Shown here piece after piece: positions 18,538-27,292 of a stretch of DNA of 64,000 bases; within the stretch, counting starts at the first letter, position 1, and each line of letters opens with the position of its first letter. The notes beneath the pieces were generated by a model. The model saw only the letters and a program-made list of their open reading frames with translations, did not search any database and was not told where the DNA came from. The stretch covers positions 2,232,001 through 2,296,000 of the forward strand of contig CAWIFQ010000003.1 of assembly GCA_963835495.1 (NCBI GenBank), given 5' to 3'. Source of the stretch: Acaudatibacter sp963835495 (GTDB taxonomy: Bacteria; Pseudomonadota; Alphaproteobacteria; Caulobacterales; Caulobacteraceae). The translations under genes were made by a program, and so were the position numbers.

Positions 18538-19073
18538 CCGCCCACGTCGCCTTGCTGCGGGCGGTCAATGTCGGCGGGCGCGGCAAGGTCGCGATGACCG
18601 ATCTACGGGCGCTGCTGGCCGATCTGGGCTTCGAGGCGCCGCAATCGCTGCTGCTGAGCGGTAACCTGGTGTTCCGCAGCCAGCCGACCGGCTCGGCGCT
18701 GGAGGTGCTGCTGGAGAAAGAAGCCGAGGCGCGGCTGGGCCTCGCCACAGACTTCCTGGTCCGCACCGCCGACGAGTGGGCGGCTGTCGTGGCGGCCAAC
18801 CCATTCGCGGCGATGGCGCGCGACGATCCCAGCCACCTCGTCGTGATGCCGCTGAAATCGCCGCCCGACCCCGCCGGCCTCGCGGCCCTGCGCGCCTGGA
18901 TCCCTGGCCGCGAAAGGGTCGAGGCGGTCGGCCGCGAACTTTACATCGCCTACCCGGACGGCATCGGCACATCCAAACTGACCAACGCCGTCATCGAGCG
19001 CCGGCTCAAGACTCGCGGCACCGCCCGCAACTGGAACACGGCGACCAAACTGGCGGCCCTGCTGGGCGACTAG
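18528..19073 (+). CDS. DUF1697 family protein
   Basis: 181 residues from GTG at 18528, overlapping the methyltransferase gene by 10 bp, so translation is probably coupled. Conserved segments of DUF1697 are visible: HVALLRAVNVGGRGKVAMTDLRALLADLGF, LLSGNLVF and, at the end, RGTARNWNTATKLAAL. Function unknown for the family. No signal peptide or helices. Confidence 0.85.
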   Translation: MALTAHVALLRAVNVGGRGKVAMTDLRALLADLGFEAPQSLLLSGNLVFRSQPTGSALEVLLEKEAEARLGLATDFLVRTADEWAAVVAANPFAAMARDDPSHLVVMPLKSPPDPAGLAALRAWIPGRERVEAVGRELYIAYPDGIGTSKLTNAVIERRLKTRGTARNWNTATKLAALLGD

Positions 19074-19214
19074 ATCACCACCGCGCTCGATCCCGGGGCC
19101 GACACTTAGGTATCGGCGATACTTTGGTCCAATGGATCGCCGCGCTCGGGCCCGCTTCTATCGAGCTAGCGGCGAACTCATCCGCATAGGCGAAGCAGTG
19201 GGCAAGGAGGCCAG

Positions 19215-20039
19215 ATGATGCCGACGATCACAACCGATGACGGCGCCGAACTCTACTACAAGGACTGGGGGACGGGTAAGCCGGTTGTCTTCAGCCACGG
19301 CTGGCCGCTCTGCGCGGATGCGTGGGAAGACCAGATGATGTTCCTGGCCAGCCACGGCTACCGCTGCATCGCCCACGACCGGCGCGGTCACGGACGGTCC
19401 AGTCAGCCTTGGAACGGCAACGACATGGACACCTACGCCGCGGACCTCGATCAGCTGGTCACGGCGCTGGGCCTCACCAACGCGGTCCACGTGGGTCACT
19501 CGACCGGCGGGGGCGAGGCGCTGCGCTACGTTGTCCGCCATGGCCGCGGCCGCGTCGCCAAGCTGGTGATGATCTCCTCGGTCCCCCCGATCATGCTGAA
19601 AAGCCCCGGCAATCCGGGCGGAATCCCGGTCGAGGTCTTCGATCAGATTCGCGCCGGTGTCGCGGCCGATCGCGCCCAGTTCTTCAAGGATTTCAGCGCG
19701 CCGTTCTACGGGGCCAACCGGCCGGGCTCGAAGGTGAGCCAGGGGTTGCGCGACAGCTTCTGGATGCAGGCCATGATGGGTGGGCTGAAAAACGAGTACG
19801 ACTGCATCAAGGCCTTCTCGGAGACCGACCAGACCGGCGATCTCGAGGAAGTCCGGGTCCCGACACTGGTCCTGCAGGGCGATGACGACCAGATCGTGCC
19901 GATCGACGACGCGGGCCGACGGCAGGCCGAACTGGTCAGGGGCGCTGTCCTCAAGGTCTACCCTGGCGCGCCGCACGGTATGTGCTCGACCGAGAAGGAC
20001 AAGGTCAACGCCGACCTGCTCGCGTTCATCAAGGGCTGA
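19215..20039 (+). CDS. Alpha/beta hydrolase, non-haem chloroperoxidase type
   Basis: 274 residues. A clear GGAGG site 6 bp before the first ATG. Catalytic elements: oxyanion segment SHGWPLCADAW, nucleophile elbow GHSTGG, acid Asp in LQGDDDQIVP, and His in YPGAPHGMCSTEKDKVN. This set matches cofactor-free (perhydrolase/haloperoxidase) hydrolases, which also act as esterases. Cytosolic; the substrate is not predictable. Preceded by about 140 bp of intergenic DNA with no obvious repeat. Confidence 0.9.
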   Translation: MMPTITTDDGAELYYKDWGTGKPVVFSHGWPLCADAWEDQMMFLASHGYRCIAHDRRGHGRSSQPWNGNDMDTYAADLDQLVTALGLTNAVHVGHSTGGGEALRYVVRHGRGRVAKLVMISSVPPIMLKSPGNPGGIPVEVFDQIRAGVAADRAQFFKDFSAPFYGANRPGSKVSQGLRDSFWMQAMMGGLKNEYDCIKAFSETDQTGDLEEVRVPTLVLQGDDDQIVPIDDAGRRQAELVRGAVLKVYPGAPHGMCSTEKDKVNADLLAFIKG

Positions 20040-20262
20040 TCCGAGCGCGCCATCAGCCTGACTTCATCAGCGCCTCGGCGTTCATGCTGAGCGAAAGCGA
20101 GGTGTTGGTGCTGTGGTCGGTCGGGGTCCACTGATCCGGATGGGTCCCGCGCTCCCGCTATGGCTCGCTCTCCGGTGATTGAGCGAGGGGCGTAGCATCT
20201 CGTTTCGCCGCGCAGCTCAAGGTATGGTCGCGCTCCGCCGCCATAACGATGGACCTGCACGC

Positions 20263-21034
20263 ATGCGCTACGAAGTTTCCGGGACCACGATGCAGACCGT
20301 GGGCATCGACCTCGCGCCCGGCGAGGTGATCTACAGCCAGACCGCGACCATGGCCTGGATGACCGACGGGGTGCGGATGAACACCCACACTGGCGGCGGC
20401 CTGCTGGCCGGCCTGCAGCGCAGCCTGACCGGCGGCAGCTTCTTCATCACCGAGTTTTCCGCCGACCGCGGCGGGCCACATCGCCTTCGCGCCGCGCTTC
20501 CCCGGCACCATCCTGGCCCGCCAGCTGGCGCCCGGCCAGGCGCTGATCTGCCGCAAGGAGACCTTCCTCTGCGCCGAGAAGTCCGTGACCATCGAGATGG
20601 CCTGGCAGCAGCGCATCGGCGCCGGCTTCTTCGGCGGGGCCGGCTTCATTCTGCAGAAGGTGACCGGACCCGGCACGGTGTTCCTGGATCTCTCCGGCGA
20701 GGTGGTCACCAAGCAGCTGGGCGCCGGCGAGAAGCTGCTGGTCCACGCCGGCCACGTTGGCGTCCACGAACCGACGGTGTCGTTCGACATCCAGATGCTG
20801 CCGGGCTTCTCCAACATCATCTTCGGCGGCGAGGGCCTGTTCCTGGCCACGCTGACCGGACCTGGCGAAGTGCACCTGCAGTCGATGCCGATCCTGAACC
20901 TGGCCGAGGAGATCGCCCGCTACCTGCCGGGCAGCCACAACAACAGCGGCAACGCCGGCAATATCGCCGGCGCCGCGGCCGCCACCGGGGTGGCGGGCGC
21001 GATCCTGGGCAGCATCTTCGGCGGCAACAACTGA
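20263..21034 (+). CDS. AIM24/TIGR00266 family protein (frame-disrupted)
   Basis: About 256 residues after correction. Start MRYEVSGTTMQTVGIDLAPGEVIYSQTATMAWMTDGVRM, the standard opening of the TIGR00266/AIM24 family, with tandem beta-sheet pseudo-symmetry. Near 20473-20475 one extra G breaks the frame; removing it restores ADRGGHIAFAPRFPGTI. The continuation (AFVSGxG-like) includes FGGEGLFLATLTGPGEVHLQSMP and a Gly/Ala-rich tail ending GAILGSIFGGNN. Molecular role unclear; yeast AIM24 is mitochondrial. Its stop codon lies in a hairpin shared with ilvC. Confidence 0.82.
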
Positions 21035-21053
21035 CGCGCCTGGCGGCGCGTCA
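21032..21053. terminator. Hairpin spanning both stop codons of AIM24-like gene and ilvC
   Basis: TGACGCGCC-TGGC-GGCGCGTCA is a perfect 9-bp stem with a 4-nt loop. The first TGA is the stop of the plus-strand gene and the last TCA is the minus-strand ilvC stop, so the two genes end in the two arms of one hairpin. No T-tract follows on either side, so efficient intrinsic termination is uncertain; an RNA-end stabiliser is an alternative. Confidence 0.5.
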
Positions 21054-22070
21054 GTTCCGCGCCTGATCGACCAGCTTGTTCTTGGTGATCCAGGGCATCA
21101 TCGCCCGCAGCCGGGCGCCGACTTCCTCGATCGGATGCTCGGCGTCGCGGCGGCGCATGGCGTTGAAGGCGGGCTTGCCGGCGGCGACTTCGAGCATCCA
21201 GTCGCGCACGAAGCGGCCCTCCTGGATGTCGGTCAGGATCCGCTTCATCTCGGCCTTGGTCTCGGCCGTCACGACGCGCGGGCCGGACACGTACTCGCCG
21301 AACTCCGCGGTGTTGGAGATCGAGTAGTTCATGTTGGCGATGCCGCCCTCGTAGATCAGGTCGACAATCAGCTTCACCTCGTGCAGGCACTCGAAGTAGG
21401 CCATCTCCGGCGCGTAGCCGCCCTCGACCAGGGTCTCGAAGCCGGCGCGGATCAGTTCCACCAGGCCGCCGCACAGCACCGATTGCTCGCCGAACAGGTC
21501 GGTCTCGCATTCCTCGCGGAAGGTCGTCTCGATCACGCCCGAGCGGCCGCCGCCGATCGCCGAGGCGTAGGCAAGACCGAGGTCGAGCGCATTGCCGGTG
21601 GCGTTCTGGGCCACCGCGATCAGGCAGGGGACGCCGCCGCCCTTGAGGTATTCGCCGCGCACGGTGTGGCCTGGGCCCTTGGGGGCCACCATCAGAACGT
21701 CGATCGAGAGCTTGGGCTCGATCAGCTGGAAGTGGACGTTCAGGCCATGGGCGAACAGCAGCGCCGCGCCGTCGCGGATGTAGGGGGCGATCTCGTCGAG
21801 ATAGATCCCGCGCTGCAGTTCGTCGGGCGCGAGGATCATGATCGCGTCGGCCCAGGCGGACGCCTCGGCGACGGTCATGACCTTGAGCCCCTCGGCCTCG
21901 GCCTTCTTGGCGGAGGACGAGCCGGGGCGAAGGGCGACGGCGACGTTGGCGACGCCGCTGTCGCGCAGGTTCAGCGCATGGGCGTGGCCTTGCGAGCCAT
22001 AGCCTACGACGGCGATCTTCTTGTCCAGGATGCGGGCAAGGTCAGCGTCGCGATCGTAGTAGACGCGCAT
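21051..22070 (-). CDS. ilvC: Ketol-acid reductoisomerase
   Basis: 339 residues, the short class I form. Catalyses the Mg2+/NADPH-dependent isomeroreduction of acetolactate and acetohydroxybutyrate in branched-chain amino-acid synthesis. MRVYYDRDADLARILDKKIAVVGYGSQGHAHALNLRDSG contains the dinucleotide loop GYGSQGHAHA. Active-site segments are APKGPGHTVR, FGEQSVLCGG and YEGGIANMNYSISNTAEFGEY, with acidic metal ligands. It stands alone here, with ilvBN elsewhere. About 140 bp upstream shows no recognisable leader peptide or attenuator. Confidence 0.97.
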   Translation of the reverse strand: MRVYYDRDADLARILDKKIAVVGYGSQGHAHALNLRDSGVANVAVALRPGSSSAKKAEAEGLKVMTVAEASAWADAIMILAPDELQRGIYLDEIAPYIRDGAALLFAHGLNVHFQLIEPKLSIDVLMVAPKGPGHTVRGEYLKGGGVPCLIAVAQNATGNALDLGLAYASAIGGGRSGVIETTFREECETDLFGEQSVLCGGLVELIRAGFETLVEGGYAPEMAYFECLHEVKLIVDLIYEGGIANMNYSISNTAEFGEYVSGPRVVTAETKAEMKRILTDIQEGRFVRDWMLEVAAGKPAFNAMRRRDAEHPIEEVGARLRAMMPWITKNKLVDQARN

Positions 22071-22211
22071 GGTTCTATCTCCAGTCAGCCATTCCCGGAG
22101 GCGGCGTTGCGCGCCGCCCCCAAGAGAGGGCCGCTATCGATAGGTTTTTGCCCCGCGCGTCAAGGCGAGAGGGCCGGCGAAGGGGCTGGGATGTGGCCCA
22201 GCCCCAAAAGG

Positions 22212-23156
22212 TCACCAGAACACGCCGTAGGCGACCGACAGCACCTCGCCGGTCCAGACGTTGACCAGCACCGCGTCGGGGCCCTGGCGCACCCACTCGC
22301 AGCCGACCGGCGGATACGGCAGGCCGTAGTCCTCGAAGTCGAGATAGTACTCCTGCGCGAACCAGCCGAACGGCAGGAAGTCGCCGAAGCCCCAGGTGCG
22401 CTGGTACCAGCCGTGCGGCCGGTTATTCCAGCCGACATGAAAGCGGCGGTCGGCATGGAACTGCTGCGGGAAGCGACCGGGATTGTACCAGCCGCGGCCC
22501 TGGTCGCGACCGCGCAGCGATCGGCCGGTGCCTGGTATGCCGCCGCGGATCGCGACGTTCGCGCCGGGCGCGCCGCCGGCTTGGAAATGGCCGTGTCCGC
22601 CCTGGACCTGGCCGCCTTGGACCTGCCCGCCTTGGATCTGGCCGCCGGGCGCGCCGTTGAAGTGGCCGTGGACTTGGCCGTTCTGCGCGCCGCTGCCGCC
22701 GTGGAACTGCTGACCTGATTGTCCATTCTGACCGCCGACGGACCCCTGGCCATTCGGGGCGACGTAGCCGCCGGGGCCATGGCCATAGCCGCGGTAGGTT
22801 TGCCCGCCGGCGCCGCCCGACTGGCCGTTGCCTTGATAGGTCGGGCTGCCAGGTTGGTAGGTGTGGCCGGTGAGCGACTGGAAGTTCTGGCCCCCGGTCG
22901 GCGCGCCGGGGTGAACCGGCGTCAGCGGCGTGACCGCATGAACGGCGCCAGCAGGAGGCGCGCCGCCACCCGGCGCGCCGCCGTGGGCGCCCGGGCCGCC
23001 GCCCGAAGGACCGCCGTGTTGGGGCGGCTGACCGCCTTGGGCGGCGCCGCCATGGCTAGCGTGGTCGCCCTTCTTGTCGTCCGGCGTGTCGGCGCTCGCC
23101 GCGGCCGCACTGGCTGCGAGGGCGAGCGCCATCGCCGCTGTCGTAAGATACCTCAT
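22212..23156 (-). CDS. RcnB-family secreted protein with Gly/Gln-rich repeats
   Basis: 314 residues from the ATG at 23156, preceded by AAGGGAGCAAG; the earlier ATG at 23270 would spoil the signal peptide MRYLTTAAMALALAASAAAASA. The middle is low-complexity, Gly/His/Gln-rich, with GGQVQGGQVQGG and GGQNGQSGQQ repeats. The C-terminal 60 residues (WFAQEYYLDFEDYGLPYPPVGCEWVRQGPDAVLVNVWTGEV) match the RcnB domain (Y.W...G.....GYxW...g.d.vli...tG). RcnB in E. coli affects Ni/Co homeostasis, but most alphaproteobacterial members are uncharacterised. His-rich stretches could bind metal. Confidence 0.75.
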   Translation of the reverse strand: MRYLTTAAMALALAASAAAASADTPDDKKGDHASHGGAAQGGQPPQHGGPSGGGPGAHGGAPGGGAPPAGAVHAVTPLTPVHPGAPTGGQNFQSLTGHTYQPGSPTYQGNGQSGGAGGQTYRGYGHGPGGYVAPNGQGSVGGQNGQSGQQFHGGSGAQNGQVHGHFNGAPGGQIQGGQVQGGQVQGGHGHFQAGGAPGANVAIRGGIPGTGRSLRGRDQGRGWYNPGRFPQQFHADRRFHVGWNNRPHGWYQRTWGFGDFLPFGWFAQEYYLDFEDYGLPYPPVGCEWVRQGPDAVLVNVWTGEVLSVAYGVFW

Positions 23157-23294
23157 CGATCTTGCTCCCTTGAGGCGCAGCGACTGCGCCCTATCTTCCC
23201 GGCGAAAATGATGGGTCGCGCATGAACCCGCCTTGAACGCGGGCGCGCTGTCCGGTTCACCTACTAACAACCTTCACCGCGTGCGAGTTCCGTC

Positions 23295-23849
23295 ATGGCC
23301 GCTCACCCCGCCGATGTCGTCGAGTTCTGGCGAACCGCCGGACCGCGGCGCTGGTTCGAGAAGGATGACGCCTTCGATACCGCGATCCGACTGAAGTTCG
23401 AGCCGACGCATCACGCCGCGGCCCGCGGCCAGTACGACCGCTGGATCGACAGCGCCGATGGCGCTCTTGCGCTGCTGCTGCTGCTCGACCAGTTTCCGCG
23501 CAACCTCTACCGCGGCTCGGCGCATAGCTGGGCCACCGACCCGCTGGCCCGCCACTTCGCCAGCGAGGCGATCGCGCGCGGCCACGACCAGCGCTTCGAG
23601 CCGGCGCTGCGCAACTTCTTCTACCTCCCGTTCGAACACGCCGAGAACCTGGCCGACCAGGATCGCGCCGTCGCCCTGTTCGAGGCGGTGAAGGCGCAGA
23701 CCGGCGACGAGGGGAACCTGAAGTGGGCGCTCATCCACCGCGACGTCATCGCCCGCTTCGGTCGCTTCCCACACCGCAACCGCGCAATGGGCCGGGAAAC
23801 GACGGCGGAGGAACAGGCATTCCTGGACGACGGCGGGTTCGCAGGCTGA
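23295..23849 (+). CDS. DUF924 family protein
   Basis: 184 residues, all-alpha. DUF924 hallmarks: DVVEFWRTAGPRRWFEKDDAFD near the N-terminus, LLLLDQFPRNLYRGSAHSWATDPLA, FFYLPFEHAENLADQDRAVALFE, and NLKWALIHRDVIARFGRFPHRNRAMGRE. The fold is TPR-like and the function is unknown. Divergent from the RcnB-like gene. Confidence 0.9.
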   Translation: MAAHPADVVEFWRTAGPRRWFEKDDAFDTAIRLKFEPTHHAAARGQYDRWIDSADGALALLLLLDQFPRNLYRGSAHSWATDPLARHFASEAIARGHDQRFEPALRNFFYLPFEHAENLADQDRAVALFEAVKAQTGDEGNLKWALIHRDVIARFGRFPHRNRAMGRETTAEEQAFLDDGGFAG

Positions 23850-23948
23850 GCAGCGAATTATCCACTATTCTGGTGCGATGTCCCCAAAGCTGGTGGCTCG
23901 GCGTCTAGTCGGTCCCATATCTTGTAAGGCAAACTCTTCGTTCAGCGA

Positions 23949-24806
23949 GTGGAGCGAATCACCCTGAACGCGTTGGCGCGCAGTCTCGAAGCCAGTCAGG
24001 TTCCGGACCACCCGGAGCAGCAATATCTCGCGCTGCTCGACGACATCCTGGCCAACGGCGCCGAGCGCGGCGATCGCACCGGCACCGGCACGCGCGGTGT
24101 GTTCGGCCGCCAGCTGCGGTTCGACCTGGCCCAGGGCTTCCCGCTCCTGACCACCAAGCGGGTCCATTTCCGCTCGATCCTGGTGGAGCTGCTGTGGTTC
24201 CTGCGCGGCGAGACCAACGTGCGCTGGCTGCAGGAGCGCGACGTCACGATCTGGAACGAGTGGGCCGACGCCGACGGCGAGCTCGGCCCCGTCTACGGCA
24301 AGCAGTGGCGTTCGTGGACGGCGCCGGACGGGCGGGTGATCGACCAGATCGCCGCCGTGCAGGACAGCATCCGGCGCAACCCGGAGAGCCGGCGGCATGT
24401 CGTCAGCGCCTGGAACCCGGCCGAGCTGGAGGACATGGCGCTGCCGCCCTGCCACTGCCTGTTCCAGTTCTTCGTCGCCGACGGCAAGCTGTCGTGCCAG
24501 CTCTACCAGCGCTCGGGCGACGTGTTCCTGGGCGTGCCGTTCAATATCGCCAGCTATGCGCTGCTGACGCTGATGATGGCGCAGGCGACCGGGCTACAGC
24601 CTGGCGAATTCATCCACACCCTGGGCGATGCGCACCTCTACCTGAACCACCTCGACCAGGCGGCCGAGCAGCTGAAGCGCTCGCCCCTGCCCTTCCCGAC
24701 CGTGCGGCTGGCGCCGAAGGGCGACATCTTCGCGTTCGAGGAAGGGGACGTTACGCTGGAGGGCTACCGCGCCCACAAGGGCATCAAGGCGCCGATCGCG
24801 GTTTAG
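23949..24806 (+). CDS. thyA: Thymidylate synthase
   Basis: 285 residues from GTG at 23949. Converts dUMP and methylene-THF to dTMP and DHF. Catalytic Cys168 lies in LPPCHCLFQFF; the folate/dUMP residues are visible in RTGTGTRGVFG, FPLLTTKRVHF, QLYQRSGDVFLGVPFNIASYALL and HTLGDAHLYLNHL. It is about 20 residues longer than E. coli ThyA at the N-terminus (ITLNALARSLEASQVPDHP); a start nearer HPEQQYLALL is possible but has no obvious codon. DHFR is encoded 0.6 kb downstream, a functional pairing. Confidence 0.96.
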   Translation: MERITLNALARSLEASQVPDHPEQQYLALLDDILANGAERGDRTGTGTRGVFGRQLRFDLAQGFPLLTTKRVHFRSILVELLWFLRGETNVRWLQERDVTIWNEWADADGELGPVYGKQWRSWTAPDGRVIDQIAAVQDSIRRNPESRRHVVSAWNPAELEDMALPPCHCLFQFFVADGKLSCQLYQRSGDVFLGVPFNIASYALLTLMMAQATGLQPGEFIHTLGDAHLYLNHLDQAAEQLKRSPLPFPTVRLAPKGDIFAFEEGDVTLEGYRAHKGIKAPIAV

Positions 24807-24817
24807 ACCTCTGCCGT

Positions 24818-25396
24818 TCAAATCTCCGCCGGGCTGGCGGCCACCATCGGCATGCCGCTCAGCTTCGCCTTCACGGCCTGCGGGTCGGTGAGAGGGGTGA
24901 AGGCCATATTGCCTTGCACCAGACCCATGCTGACGCCGATCCCGACCGCGGCCATGCCGCCGGCGGGGGCGACAAACTCGTAGAGGCCCTTCTTGCTCTG
25001 CGGCCCGGCAAGGCCGCCGAAACCGCAGGTCAAGGTGTGCGGTCCCGCCGGTAGGGTGAGGACGGTGAACTTGGGCGCGGTCAGCTGCGCGAACTCCCGG
25101 CCGTCGACCTGGAGGTTGAGGCCGGCGAGCTTGGCGACGAAGCCCTCGCGGTAGACGTAGAGCAGCGACTTGCCGGGCGGCGGCTGCATGGCAAGCGCCG
25201 CCTGCTTCTCCGCATCGCTGGCCTTGGGGGCCTTCTTGTTGCCGGCCAGGTTGGAGAGGATGTAGGCGGTGAAGACGCCCGCGCCGGCGCCGTAGAACAT
25301 CGCCGCCGGCCCCTCCGGAAATACGAAGTGCATCAGGAAGCCGAAGATGACGGCGACGACGAAGCCGATCACAATGCCTGGAATGTACTTGTTCAT
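24818..25396 (-). CDS. DUF2846-like membrane-anchored protein
   Basis: 192 residues. Two N-terminal hydrophobic segments (IPGIVIGFVVAVIFGFLMHFV and AAMFYGAGAGVFTAYILSNLAG) then a soluble domain. PPPGKSLLYVYREGFVAKLAGLNLQVDGREFAQL...FTVLTLPAGPHTLTCGF matches the DUF2846 pattern (iYvyR......n..v.vdG......l....f....l.pG.h.l). Function unknown; possibly a periplasmic beta-sandwich. It lies antisense between thyA and folA and starts back-to-back with folA. Confidence 0.65.
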   Translation of the reverse strand: MNKYIPGIVIGFVVAVIFGFLMHFVFPEGPAAMFYGAGAGVFTAYILSNLAGNKKAPKASDAEKQAALAMQPPPGKSLLYVYREGFVAKLAGLNLQVDGREFAQLTAPKFTVLTLPAGPHTLTCGFGGLAGPQSKKGLYEFVAPAGGMAAVGIGVSMGLVQGNMAFTPLTDPQAVKAKLSGMPMVAASPAEI

Positions 25397-25444
25397 CCGC
25401 CACCCCCGCAGCCGCGCGCGGCGGCCAACCTACGGTGACACAGT

Positions 25445-25960
25445 TTGCCCGTCCACCTGACGCTGGGGCCCGTGGCGCGGGCGCGGAACGGCGTGATCGG
25501 CCGCGAGGGCGGGTTGCCCTGGCGGTTGGCGACCGACCTGCGCCGCTTTCGGGCGCTGACCCTGGGCAAGCCGGTGATCATGGGCCGCAAGACCTGGGAC
25601 AGCATCCCGCGCCGCCCGCTGCCGGGCCGGCTCAACATCGTGCTCTCGCGCCAGCCGGAGTTCGAGGCCGCCGGCGCGGTGGTCTGCGACAACTTCGCCG
25701 AAGCCATCGAGATGGCCCGCGAGCAGGCGCTGGAGGATGGCAAGGACGAGATCTGCGTAATAGGCGGCGCCGACCTGTTCGCCCTTGCCCTGCCCCGCGC
25801 CAAACGCATCTACCTGACCGAGGTCGACGGCTCGCCTGAGGGCGACGTCACCATGGACCCGCTCGAAGAAGCTGGTTGGCGGGAAGTGTCGCGCGAAGCC
25901 GTTCCGGCGGGACCGGACGACGAATACGCGACGGTGTTTCGGGTGCTGGAGCGCCTTTAG
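25445..25960 (+). CDS. folA: Dihydrofolate reductase
   Basis: 171 residues from a TTG start at 25445; no ATG/GTG fits. NADPH-dependent reduction of DHF to THF, recycling the folate oxidised by ThyA. Motifs: ARARNGVIGREGGLPWRLATDLRRF (substrate region; usually GxIGxxxxLPW with acid), GKPVIMGRKTWDSIPRRPLPGRLNIVLSR for NADPH, ICVIGGADLFALAL, and RIYLTEVDGSPEGDV. The acid normally just after LPW is Asp in ATDLRRF. Close to thyA but separated by an antisense gene. Confidence 0.93.
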   Translation: MPVHLTLGPVARARNGVIGREGGLPWRLATDLRRFRALTLGKPVIMGRKTWDSIPRRPLPGRLNIVLSRQPEFEAAGAVVCDNFAEAIEMAREQALEDGKDEICVIGGADLFALALPRAKRIYLTEVDGSPEGDVTMDPLEEAGWREVSREAVPAGPDDEYATVFRVLERL

Positions 25961-25986
25961 GTCGAGGTTGGGTGGGCGCCTCTCAG

Positions 25987-26090
25987 CACGTCATGGCCGG
26001 GCTTGTCCCGGCCATCCATGAACGCTGCGACCGGCGGTGTTCATGGATTGCCGACACTCCGCGCTTCGCGCTCCGGCCGGCAATGACGTG
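25987..26090 (+). repeat. CACGTCAT-ended palindromic intergenic repeat, copy 2 of 5
   Basis: 104 bp between folA and the SMP-30 gene. Left hairpin ATGGCCGGGCTTGTCCCGGCCAT (perfect 9-bp arms); right hairpin TTGCCGACACTCCGCG...CCGGCCGGCAAT; ends CACGTCAT and ATGACGTG. Same orientation as the copies at 2915, 38349 and 54051. Confidence 0.85.
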
Positions 26091-26227
26091 AAATGGGATT
26101 CCAACCGATCTCAACTCCCTATAGGCGCCTCGCCGCCGCGACAATCTCCCCCGCCCCCCAGCGCCAGTCTGGACGCCGCCGCGCGCCGGCGGCATGGTCG
26201 CGCCAACAAGATCGCGAGGAAACCACC

Positions 26228-27146
26228 ATGGACATCGAGCTCGTCACCGAAGGCCTGCGCTTCCCCGAGGGCCCGATCGCCATGGCCGACGGCTCGGTGA
26301 TCCTGACCGAGATCGAGGGGCAGGCGCTGACGCGGGTGCTGCCGGACGGCCGCAAGGAAACCGTGTGCGAGACCGGCGGCGGGCCGAACGGCGCGGCGAT
26401 CGGACCGGACGGGGCGATCTACGTCACCAACAACGGCGGCTCGTTCGAGTTCATGAAGACGAACGGCCTGAATATCCCCGGCCCGACCCCGCCCAGCCAC
26501 AAGGGCGGCTATATCCAGCGCGTCGACATCAAGAGCGGCAAGGCCGAGACGATCTACGCGCCGGAACTCCTGCCCTGGCGGCCGGCTCAATGGCCCCAAC
26601 GACCTGGTGTTCGACAAGCAGGGGGGCATGTGGTTCACCGACCACGGCTGCGGCGACGAAGACGGCCGCAAGTGGGGCGGGATCTACTACGCCAAGCCCG
26701 ACGGCTCATCGATCACCCGCCAGCGCGAGCACATGATCGCGCCGAACGGCATCGGCCTCTCGCCGGACGAGAAGGTGGTCTACGCGGCCGACACCCAGCT
26801 CGGGCGGTTGTGGGCGTTCGATGTCGAGGCCCCCGGCAAGCTGGTCCCGCAGGTCGGCTTCGGCCCGGGCCGAGTGATCTGCAACCTGCCCGGCTTCCAG
26901 CTGCTGGACAGCCTGGCGGTGGAGGCCGGCGGCAAGGTCTGCGTCGCCACCATCATCAACGGCGGGATCACCGCCTTCGACCCCGACGGGACCACCGAGC
27001 ATTACCCGTTCCCGGACCTGATCACGACCAACATCTGCTTCGGCGGCGGCGACATGATGGACGCCTGGGTGACCTGTTCGTCGACCGGCAAGCTGTTCAA
27101 GTGCCGCTGGCCGCGGCCGGGACTGAAGCTGAACTTCAACGCCTAA
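26228..27146 (+). CDS. SMP-30/gluconolactonase-like family protein (frame-disrupted)
   Basis: About 305 residues after correction. Six-bladed beta-propeller lactonase family. Start MDIELVTEGLRFPEGPIAMADGSVILTEIEG, with the metal-binding Glu in FPEGP. The frame breaks within CTGCCCTGG at 26571-26577; removing one C restores PGGRLNGPNDLVFDKQGGMWFTDHG, which carries the second ligand region (NGPNDL). The remainder has APNGIGLSPDEKVVYAADT and the conserved final Asp region (LLDSLAVEAGGKVCVATI). Likely hydrolyses a sugar or other lactone in a metal-dependent way; substrate unknown. Flanked by repeats on both sides. Confidence 0.85.
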
Positions 27147-27160
27147 GCCAGACTCCCGGC

Positions 27161-27257
27161 CGCTCTTCCCCGCGAAAGCGGGGACCCAGGCGTCTTATCG
27201 ACGGGCGCGGCGCGCTTCAGAAAAAGCCTGGGCCCCCGCATTCGCGGGGGAGAGCGG
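27161..27257. repeat. CGCTCTTCCCCGCG inverted repeat element
   Basis: Two arms of 31 bp, one at 27161-27191 (starting CGCTCTTCCCCGCGAAAGCG) and one at 27227-27257 (starting GCCTGGGCCCCCGCATTCGC), are inverted copies with about 27 of 31 positions matching. Each arm is itself a small hairpin. A single arm recurs at 57164-57198. It lies between the SMP-30 and TIR genes and may stop convergent transcription. Confidence 0.75.
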
Positions 27258-27292
27258 ATGAGTGCGCGCCTCTCCCGCTCGCAAGATCGAAG

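Noticed and set aside
20053..20150. Minus-strand stretch reading PDQWTPTDHSTNTSLSLSMNAEALMKSG before a stop
   Set aside because: It looks protein-like and could be a gene remnant, but an upstream stop limits it to about 36 codons and no start or family is visible.
22560..22700. Short GGCGGCCAG-like tandem repeats as a separate repeat element
   Set aside because: They are the codons of the Gly/Gln repeats within the RcnB-like protein.
26000..26091. Small open frame reading MAGLVPAIHE...
   Set aside because: This is the translation of the CACGTCAT repeat, a well-known false gene in alphaproteobacterial annotations.
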